A stretch of 13,086 bases of DNA from Bacteroidales bacterium Bact_20 (GTDB lineage: Bacteria > Bacteroidota > Bacteroidia > Bacteroidales > DTU049), in assembly GCA_001603615.1 (NCBI GenBank), contig LUZL01000241.1:1-13086 (forward strand). Reading direction: 5' to 3'. Positions 1 to 8,025 of the stretch are shown one piece after another; positions within the stretch are counted from its first letter, which is position 1, and each line of letters starts with the position of its first letter. The notes below the pieces were generated by a model. It did no database searches. It was given only the letters and a program-made list of their open reading frames with translations, and was not told the DNA's origin. The position numbers and the translations under genes were made by a program.

Positions 1-459
1 CTCATCTGCTTCAGTAATTCCAGAGAAAGTAATGCCACCTTCAAATCCTTGGATAGCTGATAGAATTCTATGTCGCCATTTGAAACTAGTTGGTAAACTG
101 ATGCCTACTTCTCTGGCACAAGCTCTGAGACTTTTACCTTCAAGCATACATTTTAGATAGTCAAGCATAAGATAATATTTATGTGAGTAATAAACAATAG
201 ACTTAGCAGTCTCTCTGAATCTATACTTACAACTTTTACATTGATAGACTTGCCTACCATCACTAAAACCAGCTTTGGCTACATGCTCATAGTCGCATCT
301 AGGACAGATAGGAGCAGTAGATAAAATCTTTATTCTTTGATAATCTAGAGCTGTCAACTTATTTTCTGTGAGAAATTCGTAAAGATTATCTAGGAATTCG
401 CGTTTGCCCTCTTTCGTAAGCGACAGCATATCTGCAATGACTTCGGATGAATATTCCAT
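1..459 (-). CDS. IS1595-type transposase, N-terminal part (cut by window edge)
   Basis: This is a DDE transposase that would catalyse cut-and-paste movement of its insertion sequence. The 153 visible residues begin at the ATG at 457-459 and run off the left edge. A zinc ribbon is visible as C52-P-R-C55 and C74-K-S-C77 (spacing CxxC-x18-CxxC), followed by a helix-turn-helix-like stretch at about residues 105-130 (SLRACAREVGISLPTSFKWR). The last residues read GITEADE, which matches the place of the first catalytic aspartate in IS1595-family proteins (G-x-E-x-D-E), so D152 is the likely first acidic residue. The rest of the catalytic domain lies outside the window, so intactness cannot be judged. 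A -7 promoter element lies 18 nt upstream. The terminal inverted repeat could not be identified because only one end is present. The family call rests on the ribbon plus EADE; IS1016/ISXO2-like relatives are the main alternative names. Confidence 0.82.
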   Translation of the reverse strand, partial: MEYSSEVIADMLSLTKEGKREFLDNLYEFLTENKLTALDYQRIKILSTAPICPRCDYEHVAKAGFSDGRQVYQCKSCKYRFRETAKSIVYYSHKYYLMLDYLKCMLEGKSLRACAREVGISLPTSFKWRHRILSAIQGFEGGITFSGITEADE

Positions 460-477
460 AATTTTTTTAATTTTTTT

Positions 478-485
478 CAAAAGTA
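478..485 (-). promoter_or_regulatory. Putative -7 promoter element for the transposase
   Basis: The minus strand reads TACTTTTG, an exact match to the Bacteroidota -7 consensus TAnnTTTG, 18 nt before the transposase ATG. No clear TTG is seen at the expected -33 position; a T-rich run lies there instead. A short 6-bp inverted repeat (tttaac/gttaaa, 495-513) sits just upstream and could belong to the IS end or to an operator. Confidence 0.4.
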
Positions 486-527
486 ATTAAAATATTTAAC
501 ATGAAAAGTTAAACATAAATGTTATAA

Positions 528-564
528 AAAGCATAGCAATATTTGAAAAATATTGCTATGCTTT
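528..564 (-). terminator. Perfect 17-bp hairpin terminator after the lysine-degradation operon
   Basis: Arms at 528-544 and 548-564 are perfectly complementary, with a GAA loop on the plus strand (545-547). On the minus strand the hairpin is followed by TTTTTATAAC, a good Rho-independent tail, and it lies about 50 nt past the stop codon of the saccharopine dehydrogenase gene. On the plus strand the right arm is followed by GTTTTC, so it could also stop transcripts coming from the insertion-sequence side. Confidence 0.8.
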
Positions 565-613
565 GTTTTCTAGTTATTAAAATTACCTATCTTCCTTTTT
601 TATCACCATCTTA

Positions 614-1927
614 TCAATTCTCTTCTTCTATAAAATTGATCCCATATTCTTCCAATTTTTCTAATATTGGATTATATATATCAGGTTCTATTGGTAGTAA
701 TACTCCTGTTTTTTGAAGTTTCCCTTGCATAAATAAGTCTACTGCTATTGCTAGTGGTAAGCCTACTGTTATCGCCATAGCTGTATTAATTTGATCTTTT
801 CCTATGTAGCTTAATGAAGAAGTAACAATATGCTTTTTACCTTGTAATGAATAAACAATTTTATGTTGCATCACAATTAAATCTTTATCTGTATCTTCTA
901 ATTTCCATTTTTCTTCTAATAAATGTTGCAGAGCTTGTGCAGGTGTTCCTTTTTGTAATCCTACCTTTTTATCTGTGAATATTTCTAACCATTCAAATTT
1001 ATGAAATTCTTCGCTATTACGATTTATTCCAATATAGTCACAGAAATTATCTTCTATAGATTTACCTGGTATATTAGGTAAGAATGAAAATATGAGTTCT
1101 TTCCAAGTCATTTTATCAATATTTTCTATTTCATAGCTGTCATCAGTGATTCCTAATTGCACAAATCCATTCCATGCTTTGCAATAGCCCGTGCGTCTGA
1201 TAGTTCCTCTAAGCATTGTTTTTACAGTGTCAAGACCATAAATATATCTATATTGCAAAGAATCTCTATTCGGATATACTTCAAAGTCTCCTAATCCAGA
1301 AATATTAATCGGTTTTACCCATTGAAATAAACGATGATATGGGATATATTTGTAATTTCCATCATCTAAATATTTTGCAGAGTCCCTACCTGCTAGAACA
1401 ACATTTCTTGGATTCCAAGTAAATTTATAATTCCATGGGTTATTATCATATTCTGGAGCTACCAAACCACCTGTAGCGCTTTCAAATTCTAGTATTTCAC
1501 CACCTTTGTTTTTAATATTATGTATTATTTTCATTGCAGACATATGATCTATTCCAGGATCTAAACCACACTCGTTAAAAAATAGTAATTTTTTTTCTTT
1601 CACTTCTTGCTCCATAGCTTTAATTTCTGGTGTAATGTATGATGCTGTAAATAAATGTTTACCCAGAGTCAAACAATCTTTAGCTACTAAGTTATGATAT
1701 CGTGCTGGAGCCATTGAGATGATAACATCAAACTTTTTAATACATTCATATCTAGCTTTGTCATCTGTAATGTCTAGCTGTATTTTAGGTAAATCAATAT
1801 CATCTATTGTATTTACGTTTCTTTTAGCTATAGATACATTCCAATTATGTTTTTTGGCTTGTTCTGATAAATAATTTATTAAAACTTTAGCTGATAAACC
1901 AGCACCAATAATTAAAATTGATTTCAT
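614..1927 (-). CDS. Saccharopine dehydrogenase (glutamate-forming), LYS9/AASS-SDH type
   Basis: It should oxidise saccharopine to 2-aminoadipate-6-semialdehyde and glutamate with NAD(P)+, the second step of lysine breakdown by the saccharopine route, in the cytoplasm. The 437-residue protein opens with a Rossmann fold (ILIIGAGLSAK, residues 4-14). The family core follows: ECGLDPGIDHMSAM (119-132), the segment GGLVAPEYDNNPW (153-165) continuing into YKFTWNPRNV, then YPNRDSLQYRYIYGL (218-232) and MLRGTIRRTGYCKAWNGF (238-255), all strongly like the SDH half of animal AASS. The length fits a complete single-domain enzyme. It follows the LKR gene by only 20 bp and is clearly co-transcribed with it. 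No Shine-Dalgarno is seen, as is usual in Bacteroidota. The TGA stop is followed by a strong hairpin terminator. The direction (degradation rather than the fungal lysine synthesis) is inferred from the LKR partner. Confidence 0.92.
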   Translation of the reverse strand: MKSILIIGAGLSAKVLINYLSEQAKKHNWNVSIAKRNVNTIDDIDLPKIQLDITDDKARYECIKKFDVIISMAPARYHNLVAKDCLTLGKHLFTASYITPEIKAMEQEVKEKKLLFFNECGLDPGIDHMSAMKIIHNIKNKGGEILEFESATGGLVAPEYDNNPWNYKFTWNPRNVVLAGRDSAKYLDDGNYKYIPYHRLFQWVKPINISGLGDFEVYPNRDSLQYRYIYGLDTVKTMLRGTIRRTGYCKAWNGFVQLGITDDSYEIENIDKMTWKELIFSFLPNIPGKSIEDNFCDYIGINRNSEEFHKFEWLEIFTDKKVGLQKGTPAQALQHLLEEKWKLEDTDKDLIVMQHKIVYSLQGKKHIVTSSLSYIGKDQINTAMAITVGLPLAIAVDLFMQGKLQKTGVLLPIEPDIYNPILEKLEEYGINFIEEEN

Positions 1928-1947
1928 ATTTATAATTTTTTTTGAGA

Positions 1948-3246
1948 TTAGTCTAAAATAAATTTTTTCATATATTCATAATCTTGTGTAAACTGTCCTT
2001 TATACAAGATTATAGCTTTTTTGAGAGGAGTTGGGAGTTGTAATTTTTCAATTTTTTTATTCCAATTAGCTTTGAGCATTGCTTCTACATATGGGAGTAG
2101 ACATTTAGAAAAATAAAGACTAGCGTCTAATGGTAGTTCTGCAGGTAATATATCTACTGCCATTACTGGTATACCTTCTGAATATAAATCTATTGTATAT
2201 TCTTTAGATTTAGGATTATATACTAATACAGGAGTATATATTTCTGTTGCTATTTTTGTTATTTCCACTCCACCATTAATGTCACAAGAAATATCTCCTA
2301 TACCTAATAGTCTAAAATTTGGATTTTGCCAATTATCTATAATAAATTGCTCTTCTACTACACGTGGATATTTTTTGTCCCAATAAGATGCATGTATTAA
2401 GATATTAAGATATGGTAAATATTGTTGGAAATTACTTTCATAATTTTCTGGGTTTGTATAATAGTCATTTAGGTCAAAAGGTTTTCCATCTTTTCTTTTT
2501 ACCATATCTTTTTCATAAAAAACAACTTTGTATATATGATTTTGTGATTTAGGTAATTGAGAAAAATTTAATAATTCTTCTGGGAGGATCTCTTTAGTAG
2601 GAAAAAAGCTTAACAATTCTTGTACTCCATTACTTACATTTCCATAACCAGTTATCCCAATTATAAAAGGTGATAAAGAAGGTGGCAAACCATTAGATAA
2701 AATATCTGCTCCTACTTGAGAAAGAGCCTCCTTAGCTTTTTCTATAGAGGAATATTCATATGCTCGTTTGATTTTTTCAAATGGATTATTAATACCATTT
2801 TTTGTAAGTCTTTTTCCTATCATCCATAATGTATCTATGAATCCAGCATTACCAGCAAATTTACCAAAAAATATTAATCTTTTACCAAAATCATCTACTA
2901 TTCTTTCGTGATCTAATAAAGTAGCTTTTTGTTTAATTAATTGCTTTAACATTGGCATATTGTGATTTTGCCCTTTTATAGTATGAGAAAAGAATAGATA
3001 TATTTTATTAGGATAAATTTCTTCTACTGGTATCTCCTTTATACCAATGATAATATCTGCTTTTTCTAAAGAATTTACTATTTTGGCACCTACTTTTTCA
3101 TATTCCTCATCAGGATAAATTCTTTTATTTGAGCTTTGAACTAATACAGTATAGCCTTTTTTTATTAATTTACCAACATGTTCTGGGATCAATGCTACAC
3201 GTTTTTCATTTGGATACATAGTCTCTTCTCTAATACCTAATATCAT
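1948..3246 (-). CDS. Lysine-ketoglutarate reductase (LKR half of AASS)
   Basis: It should condense L-lysine with 2-oxoglutarate to saccharopine using NAD(P)H, the first step of saccharopine-route lysine degradation. The 432 residues cover an AlaDh/PNT-like N-terminal domain that begins MILGIREETMYPNEKRVAL. FFSHTIKGQNHNMPML (85-100) and the FFGKFAGNAGF stretch (about 126-136) are hallmarks of the LKR domain. A nucleotide-binding GITGYGNVSNG (197-207) and GDISCDINGGVEIT (317-330), typical of LKR/SDH enzymes, follow. The length equals the LKR half of the animal bifunctional protein. Here it stands alone, directly upstream of its SDH partner (20-bp gap). The start is fixed by the conserved N-terminus; a -7 promoter element lies 28 nt upstream. 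Alanine dehydrogenase and the NAD-dependent LYS1 type are less likely because of the SHTIKGQ and DISCDINGG signatures. Confidence 0.9.
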   Translation of the reverse strand: MILGIREETMYPNEKRVALIPEHVGKLIKKGYTVLVQSSNKRIYPDEEYEKVGAKIVNSLEKADIIIGIKEIPVEEIYPNKIYLFFSHTIKGQNHNMPMLKQLIKQKATLLDHERIVDDFGKRLIFFGKFAGNAGFIDTLWMIGKRLTKNGINNPFEKIKRAYEYSSIEKAKEALSQVGADILSNGLPPSLSPFIIGITGYGNVSNGVQELLSFFPTKEILPEELLNFSQLPKSQNHIYKVVFYEKDMVKRKDGKPFDLNDYYTNPENYESNFQQYLPYLNILIHASYWDKKYPRVVEEQFIIDNWQNPNFRLLGIGDISCDINGGVEITKIATEIYTPVLVYNPKSKEYTIDLYSEGIPVMAVDILPAELPLDASLYFSKCLLPYVEAMLKANWNKKIEKLQLPTPLKKAIILYKGQFTQDYEYMKKFILD

Positions 3247-3274
3247 ATATTACTAATTTATTGTGATTTTATGG

Positions 3275-3282
3275 CAAATATA
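3275..3282 (-). promoter_or_regulatory. Putative -7 promoter element for the LKR-SDH operon
   Basis: The minus strand reads TATATTTG followed by C, an exact match to TAnnTTTG, 28 nt before the LKR ATG. A -33 TTG is not evident in the AT-only sequence upstream. It is the only such match close to the operon start. Confidence 0.45.
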
Positions 3283-3507
3283 TAAAAATATTATTAATTA
3301 AAATTTATTTTAAAGCTAATAGTAGTTTATTTTATTATAAATTATAAAAGTTAATTTATAATTTATTTTTCTTTTTTAGTATTATGAGTGCAATATTTTT
3401 ATTAAGAAGTATGTCTTATTAATTTATATTTTTATTAGATACTTGAATACTATATGAATATTTTTATAAACTATCACGAAGTATCAAAAACACTCATTTT
3501 TATTAAA
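3283..3507. other. AT-rich non-coding spacer
   Basis: About 225 bases of almost pure A/T without a convincing reading frame; the longest ATG-started frame I followed here stops after 12 codons. It holds one 12-bp inverted repeat (listed separately) and an imperfect AAGTAT/ATACTT pair near 3408-3445. It separates the promoter of the LKR operon from the octamer array behind the glycogen gene. Confidence 0.6.
3337..3366. repeat. 12-bp AT-only inverted repeat
   Basis: ATAAATTATAAA (3337-3348) and TTTATAATTTAT (3355-3366) are perfect reverse complements around a 6-nt spacer. On the plus strand it is followed by a T-rich run (TTTTCTTTTTT), resembling a terminator for plus-strand transcripts. On the minus strand, where the glycogen transcript would arrive, there is no T tail. 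The A/T-only stem makes a chance origin in this composition possible. Confidence 0.4.
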
Positions 3508-3650
3508 GTCACCTAATCTCCCCTTCACCCCTTCTCCCCGTCACCCAGTCACCCAGTCACCCAGTCTCCCCAGTCACCCTTTCACCCTGTCTCCTCGTCA
3601 TACCATCTCCCCTTCACCAAGTCACCCTTTCTCCCCCCCGTCTCCCCGTC
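3508..3650. repeat. Degenerate octamer tandem array, C/T-rich (about 17 units)
   Basis: The plus strand parses into about 17 units of 8 bp with consensus KTCWCCCN, e.g. GTCACCCA three times at 3540-3563. Units with TCACC and TCTCC are interspersed. Phase is kept except for one extra base at 3572 and three extra C at 3637-3639. It is far richer in G+C than anything around it. It starts 15 bp beyond the stop codon of the glycogen synthase-phosphorylase gene, so the G-rich (minus) strand would be transcribed as its 3' UTR. No ORF or mobile-element signature accompanies it. It may be a dispersed genomic repeat family; only one copy is visible here. Confidence 0.88.
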
Positions 3651-3665
3651 AAAATTCCTAAAATA

Positions 3666-6600
3666 TTATAGCCAACGAACTAAGTAAAAATCTTGTTTAT
3701 GAGCTAATAGAGGATGCTGTGGTCTCAGTCTGATAGAGAAATTATAAACACCGCTTTGCTCCATTGGTATAGTGCATTCATAAATAGATTTGGAACCTTC
3801 GCAACCAACAAAATCAAAAGTTTTTGTAAATTCTATATCTACTATACGGCCTTCTTCTTTTTTCCCAAAAATCATTTCTATAATTACATCATTTGGTTTT
3901 AATTCTTTAAGATCTAGTACAAGTTTGACATTAAATTTATCACCAAGAGGTAGATGGTGTTTAGAGCTATCAAACATTTCAATATTATCTAGTTTTATTT
4001 CATCCCAATTGCGGTATATTTTTCTTTTCCAGGAGATAAATGTAAATAAATCTTGATAATCATTATCAGAAAGAGTTTTATAATAATTGAATAAATTAGT
4101 ATAGAATTTATTATCATATTCTAGAAGCATACGTTTGGTTATAAAATGTGGTGCTATATGAAAATAAGCATTTTTGATCATTTCAATCCATTTTTGAGGT
4201 ACACCTTCACTATCTCTTTCGTAGAAAGTAGGGACTATTTCATCTTCTAAAGTACTATAAATCATCTCTGCATCTAATTGGTCTTGAAGGGTAGGATCGT
4301 CATAAGTATTTTCTTGTCTAAGAGCCCAACCACCTCCAGGTATATAGCCTTCGGCCCACCAACCATCTAATACACTAAAGTTTAAAGTACCATTCATAAC
4401 AGCTTTCATTCCAGAGGTACCACTAGCTTCTAGTGGTCTTGTAGGTGTATTGAGCCATACATCTACTCCTTTTAGCAGCAATTTTGCAAATTCTGTATCA
4501 TAATTTTCTATAAAAATAATTTTACCAATAAATTCTGGCATCCTAGAAACTTCAATAATTCTTTTAATTAAGTCTTCGCCAGCTTTGTCTGATGGATGAG
4601 CTTTTCCACTAAAGATAAAGCGAACGGGATACTGAGGATTATTTACAATACTTGCTAAACGTTTCAAATCAGTAAATATCAAATGAGCTCGCTTATATGT
4701 AGCAAATCTACGTGCAAAACCAATTGTTAGAATCTCTGGAGTTTTGTTTAATTCTTCTAAAGTACGAATTATATGACTAGGTAATTCCTGTCTTTGGGGC
4801 ATTTCTTTTCCTAAACGCTCAATGATATTTTCATAAAGTTCTTGTTTTTGAATAGATTTTAGATGCCAGATAGCTAATGGTTTTAGTTTATCTATAAATT
4901 TCCAATGATCATGATTTTCGTGCATATGTTCGAAAAAATCATTGCCAGCTACCATTATAAAAGCTTTTTGCCAATCTGCACACATCCATGTTTTGGGATG
5001 TACTGCATTGGTAACATAATCAAAAAATAGTTCGCTATTAAAAAAGCCACGATATAGATTTTTGAACATATTACGAGTAACATTCTGATGAATTTTACTA
5101 ACTGCGTTCACATAAACAGATGTTCTAATAGCCAAATGTGTTAAAGAAAATTCTTCATCTGTACGCGTCTCTCTACCGAAATCCATAAAGTCATCCCAAC
5201 TAATATCTAAAGTTTCTGGTATATGAGCGAAATAGGCACGCATTAAATTCTCTGAAAATTTATCATGCCCAGCAGGTACAGGAGTATGAGTAGTGAAAAT
5301 GGATGATTTACGAACTAATTCTAAAGCATGCTGAAATGGTAAATGTTGCTCTTTAATATAATATCTCAATCTAGCAATATTAGCAAATGCTGCATGTCCT
5401 TCATTTAAATGGAAAATATTCGGATAAATGCCCATAGCACGCATAGCATAGATGGAGCCGAAACCTAATAAATATTCTTGTTTCAGTCTCATCTCCCAAT
5501 TAGCATCATATAGTCTAGCAGTTATTTCTTTATCTTCTTCCTGATTTTCTTCTATATCAGTATCTAATAAATACAATTTTATTCTACCAACGTTTACTTC
5601 CCATATCTTAGCATATACATTTCTACCTGGAAAAGGAAGCTGTATTTTCATCCATTCACCATTGCTATCTCTCACTGCTTTGATAGGTAAATTAGTAAAT
5701 TTTTGTGGAGTATATTGTACTATTTGCTCACCTAAACGTGATAATTTTTGTTTGAAATAGCCATATCTAAAAAGTAATCCAAAAGCTACAATTGGGAAAT
5801 TGCTATCACTAGCTTCTTTTAGATAATCACCAGCTAAAATTCCTAACCCACCACTATAAATTTTCAAAGAAGCATGTATGCCATATTCCATACATAGATA
5901 AGCAACTAATTTTTCATTTTCTTTGTACGGTGACAAAGACATATAATCTTTAAATCTTTTATAGATAGCATTTAATTGTTCTAAAAATGATTTATTTTGT
6001 GACAATTTAATAATCTCATCATAAGGCATCATCTCTAGCATTGCGATAGGATTACATTCAGATTTTTCCCAATTTACGGGGTTTATGTTTTTCATAAATT
6101 CAGTAGCTTCTATGTCCCATGTCCACCATAAATTTTGTGTTAGCTCTACAAGTGGTAATAATGATGGTGGATATTCTGGTTTTACAAAAACCTTTCGCCA
6201 CTCAGCTAGATCTAACTCTTTTGGGCTGGTAACTACATATTCTTTGACAGTTTTGAAATAATATAGGTCAATTCTTTTTTCTGATTCTTTGAGAGCTATA
6301 TCATATAAATCAAAGTAATAATTAATAAAATTATCCCAATGTGCTAATTTTGCTATTTGCCAACATTTTTCTCTTAAAGATTTTCTTTGTTCAAGATTTA
6401 GATGTAAATGTTCTAAAATGTAATCGCTAATATTATTAACTATGTCCTCGTCATTATAATCAGTTCGTTCTACTACTCTAATAAATGAGGCAGTGTCCAT
6501 ATTTAGTGATTTCACCCAATTACCATATCCAGATAAGCTAGTAGTGAGAGTAGGAATACCAAATGCTGTGCTCTCCATAGGAGTATAACCCCATGGTTCG

Positions 6601-7901
6601 TAATATGATGGGAAAATAGTAAGATCGAAACCCATTAGAAAATCGTAATAAGAGATATTTAGCAAACCATCATTGCCATCTAAATAAGTAGGAATAAATA
6701 AAACTTTTACCGGATTATCATCTTGATTGAGTAATCCTTCATTTCTAAAAGCATTGATTATAGGATCAGTATCTTCATAATTCAAATAATGAGATGTTAA
6801 GAATTTATGTTCAGCAGTTTTGTTATTATTATAGGCATCTAATACATCATGAATTGGTCCCTGAATACCTGCAGGTATGGCTATACAAGCATAAATATTG
6901 CGGTTCGGATTTTGATTTTTTATTTGCCCTAAAGATTTAATGAATAAATCTATACCTTTATTACGCATCTCATATCTACCAGATAAAAGCACTAGCAAAG
7001 GATCCTCGGCTTGTGCACCTGAAGTTGCTTTGAAGAGTCTAATGATTTTTTCACGAGAGGCAGACCTAATAGTATCATATTTTTCATCTTTAGGTACCAT
7101 GTCTATATCAAAACTATTAGGAGTAATTACAGCAGGTTCTTTACCAAGTAGATACTTGCATTCATTAGCGGTTATAGGAGAAACAGTAGAGAATGCATCA
7201 GCATTACTAGCAGCACATTTCTCCATAGAATATTTAGAAATAATGTTAAATTGTTTACTCAATTGTTGTGGATCTAAATTAGCTAATTCATTGTACAAAG
7301 GCATACCATTGCCAGCTACAGTACGGCCTAATATCGTAGCGTGTGTAGTAAAAGCAGTACCTACTTGAGGTACTTTGTCTTCTAAATATAAAATGCCAGC
7401 ACCAGTGAGCCATTCATGAAAATTAGCAACTATTTTGTCCTGAGCTGTTACATGGTGTTCGTAGAAATGATGAATAACTTTGCCTGCTTCGTATCCAAAT
7501 AATGCTGGCTCTATATAGTCCCATCCACCATATAAAGAATCTAATTTATATTTCAACCATAAATCTGTGAATATTTTATCGCGTTGATCAAACAAATGCC
7601 TGAAATCTACTAAAATAGTTATAGGATTACCCCTTATTTGCCATCTACCTATTCTGATTTTTAGACCGTCTTCTCTAGCTTTTTTAACCCATTTATTATA
7701 AAGTCCATCATCTTGTACAAATAAACGTTCATTAGAAACATCTTTGATTATGTCTGGGCCTATTAAAATATATTGTGATCCTAATAAAGCTTCTAACTTA
7801 TATGCTTTTGTAGATAATACAGTGTATATGCCACCTACTTTATTACATACTTCCCAACTAACCTCAAACAAAAAATTGGGTATAAGTTTTTTATTTTCCA
7901 T
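3666..7901 (-). CDS. Fused GT3 glycogen synthase - GT35 alpha-glucan phosphorylase
   Basis: This 1411-residue cytosolic enzyme combines glycogen elongation with phosphorolysis to glucose-1-phosphate. Residues 1-555 are a eukaryote-type glycogen synthase: FEVSWEVCNKVGGIYTVLS (12-30), FHEWLTGAG (161-169), FTTHATILGR (184-193), SGRYEMRNKG (307-316) and SYYEPWGYTP (432-441), with E435 the likely catalytic acid. Residues about 575-1411 are an alpha-glucan phosphorylase. An LWWTWD segment (591-596) of the DUF3417 N-terminal domain comes first, then YSGGLGILAGD (682-692), HLNEGHAAFA (831-840), GFARRFATYKRA (1061-1072) and ASGTSGMKAVMNG (1159-1171), where K1166 should hold pyridoxal phosphate. A beta-rich tail of about 100 residues ends the protein. 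The halves match the usual lengths of separate Bacteroidota proteins (about 555 and 850), with a short linker and no internal stop, so this is a real in-frame fusion. The eukaryotic arginine cluster for glucose-6-phosphate control is not apparent. A weak GTAGGA lies 5 nt before ATG. Confidence 0.95.
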   Translation of the reverse strand: MENKKLIPNFLFEVSWEVCNKVGGIYTVLSTKAYKLEALLGSQYILIGPDIIKDVSNERLFVQDDGLYNKWVKKAREDGLKIRIGRWQIRGNPITILVDFRHLFDQRDKIFTDLWLKYKLDSLYGGWDYIEPALFGYEAGKVIHHFYEHHVTAQDKIVANFHEWLTGAGILYLEDKVPQVGTAFTTHATILGRTVAGNGMPLYNELANLDPQQLSKQFNIISKYSMEKCAASNADAFSTVSPITANECKYLLGKEPAVITPNSFDIDMVPKDEKYDTIRSASREKIIRLFKATSGAQAEDPLLVLLSGRYEMRNKGIDLFIKSLGQIKNQNPNRNIYACIAIPAGIQGPIHDVLDAYNNNKTAEHKFLTSHYLNYEDTDPIINAFRNEGLLNQDDNPVKVLFIPTYLDGNDGLLNISYYDFLMGFDLTIFPSYYEPWGYTPMESTAFGIPTLTTSLSGYGNWVKSLNMDTASFIRVVERTDYNDEDIVNNISDYILEHLHLNLEQRKSLREKCWQIAKLAHWDNFINYYFDLYDIALKESEKRIDLYYFKTVKEYVVTSPKELDLAEWRKVFVKPEYPPSLLPLVELTQNLWWTWDIEATEFMKNINPVNWEKSECNPIAMLEMMPYDEIIKLSQNKSFLEQLNAIYKRFKDYMSLSPYKENEKLVAYLCMEYGIHASLKIYSGGLGILAGDYLKEASDSNFPIVAFGLLFRYGYFKQKLSRLGEQIVQYTPQKFTNLPIKAVRDSNGEWMKIQLPFPGRNVYAKIWEVNVGRIKLYLLDTDIEENQEEDKEITARLYDANWEMRLKQEYLLGFGSIYAMRAMGIYPNIFHLNEGHAAFANIARLRYYIKEQHLPFQHALELVRKSSIFTTHTPVPAGHDKFSENLMRAYFAHIPETLDISWDDFMDFGRETRTDEEFSLTHLAIRTSVYVNAVSKIHQNVTRNMFKNLYRGFFNSELFFDYVTNAVHPKTWMCADWQKAFIMVAGNDFFEHMHENHDHWKFIDKLKPLAIWHLKSIQKQELYENIIERLGKEMPQRQELPSHIIRTLEELNKTPEILTIGFARRFATYKRAHLIFTDLKRLASIVNNPQYPVRFIFSGKAHPSDKAGEDLIKRIIEVSRMPEFIGKIIFIENYDTEFAKLLLKGVDVWLNTPTRPLEASGTSGMKAVMNGTLNFSVLDGWWAEGYIPGGGWALRQENTYDDPTLQDQLDAEMIYSTLEDEIVPTFYERDSEGVPQKWIEMIKNAYFHIAPHFITKRMLLEYDNKFYTNLFNYYKTLSDNDYQDLFTFISWKRKIYRNWDEIKLDNIEMFDSSKHHLPLGDKFNVKLVLDLKELKPNDVIIEMIFGKKEEGRIVDIEFTKTFDFVGCEGSKSIYECTIPMEQSGVYNFSIRLRPQHPLLAHKQDFYLVRWL

Positions 7902-7924
7902 TTTTTCCTACTTTTTATTCTTTA

Positions 7925-7932
7925 CAAATTTA
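7925..7932 (-). promoter_or_regulatory. Putative -7 promoter element for the glycogen fusion gene
   Basis: The minus strand reads TAAATTTG, an exact TAnnTTTG match, 23 nt before the ATG of the fusion gene. TTG triplets occur upstream, but at spacings of 13 and 24 nt rather than the usual 19-21, so the -33 box is uncertain. Confidence 0.42.
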
Positions 7933-7995
7933 ATATTAAATTAAACAATGGAATAGCAATTAGAATTAAGTTAATATAAATAATATTTATTTATA

Positions 7996-8017
7996 TCTAA
8001 AAAATATTGTTTTTAGA
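7996..8017. repeat. 8-bp inverted repeat after the sigma-factor gene
   Basis: TCTAAAAA (7996-8003) and TTTTTAGA (8010-8017) are perfect reverse complements around ATATTG, starting 8 nt beyond the sigma-factor stop codon. It could be a weak terminator for the GT2-sigma operon, but the stem is almost all A/T and no strong T tail follows on the minus strand. Confidence 0.3.
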
Positions 8018-8025
8018 TTTTTAAA

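Noticed and set aside
1948..3246. Alanine dehydrogenase
   Set aside because: The N-terminal fold is shared, but SHTIKGQ, the LKR-type core and DISCDINGG, plus the SDH partner gene, fit lysine-ketoglutarate reductase.
3337..3366. Terminator for the glycogen gene
   Set aside because: The stem is A/T only and has no T tail on the minus strand, and it lies about 300 bp past the stop codon.
3508..3650. CRISPR array
   Set aside because: The repeated unit is 8 bp with no spacers of constant length between identical repeats, and no cas gene is nearby.
6940..7368. Plus-strand open frame of 142 codons inside the glycogen fusion gene
   Set aside because: It lies entirely opposite conserved GT3 catalytic motifs and has a Ser/Leu-rich composition typical of an antisense shadow.
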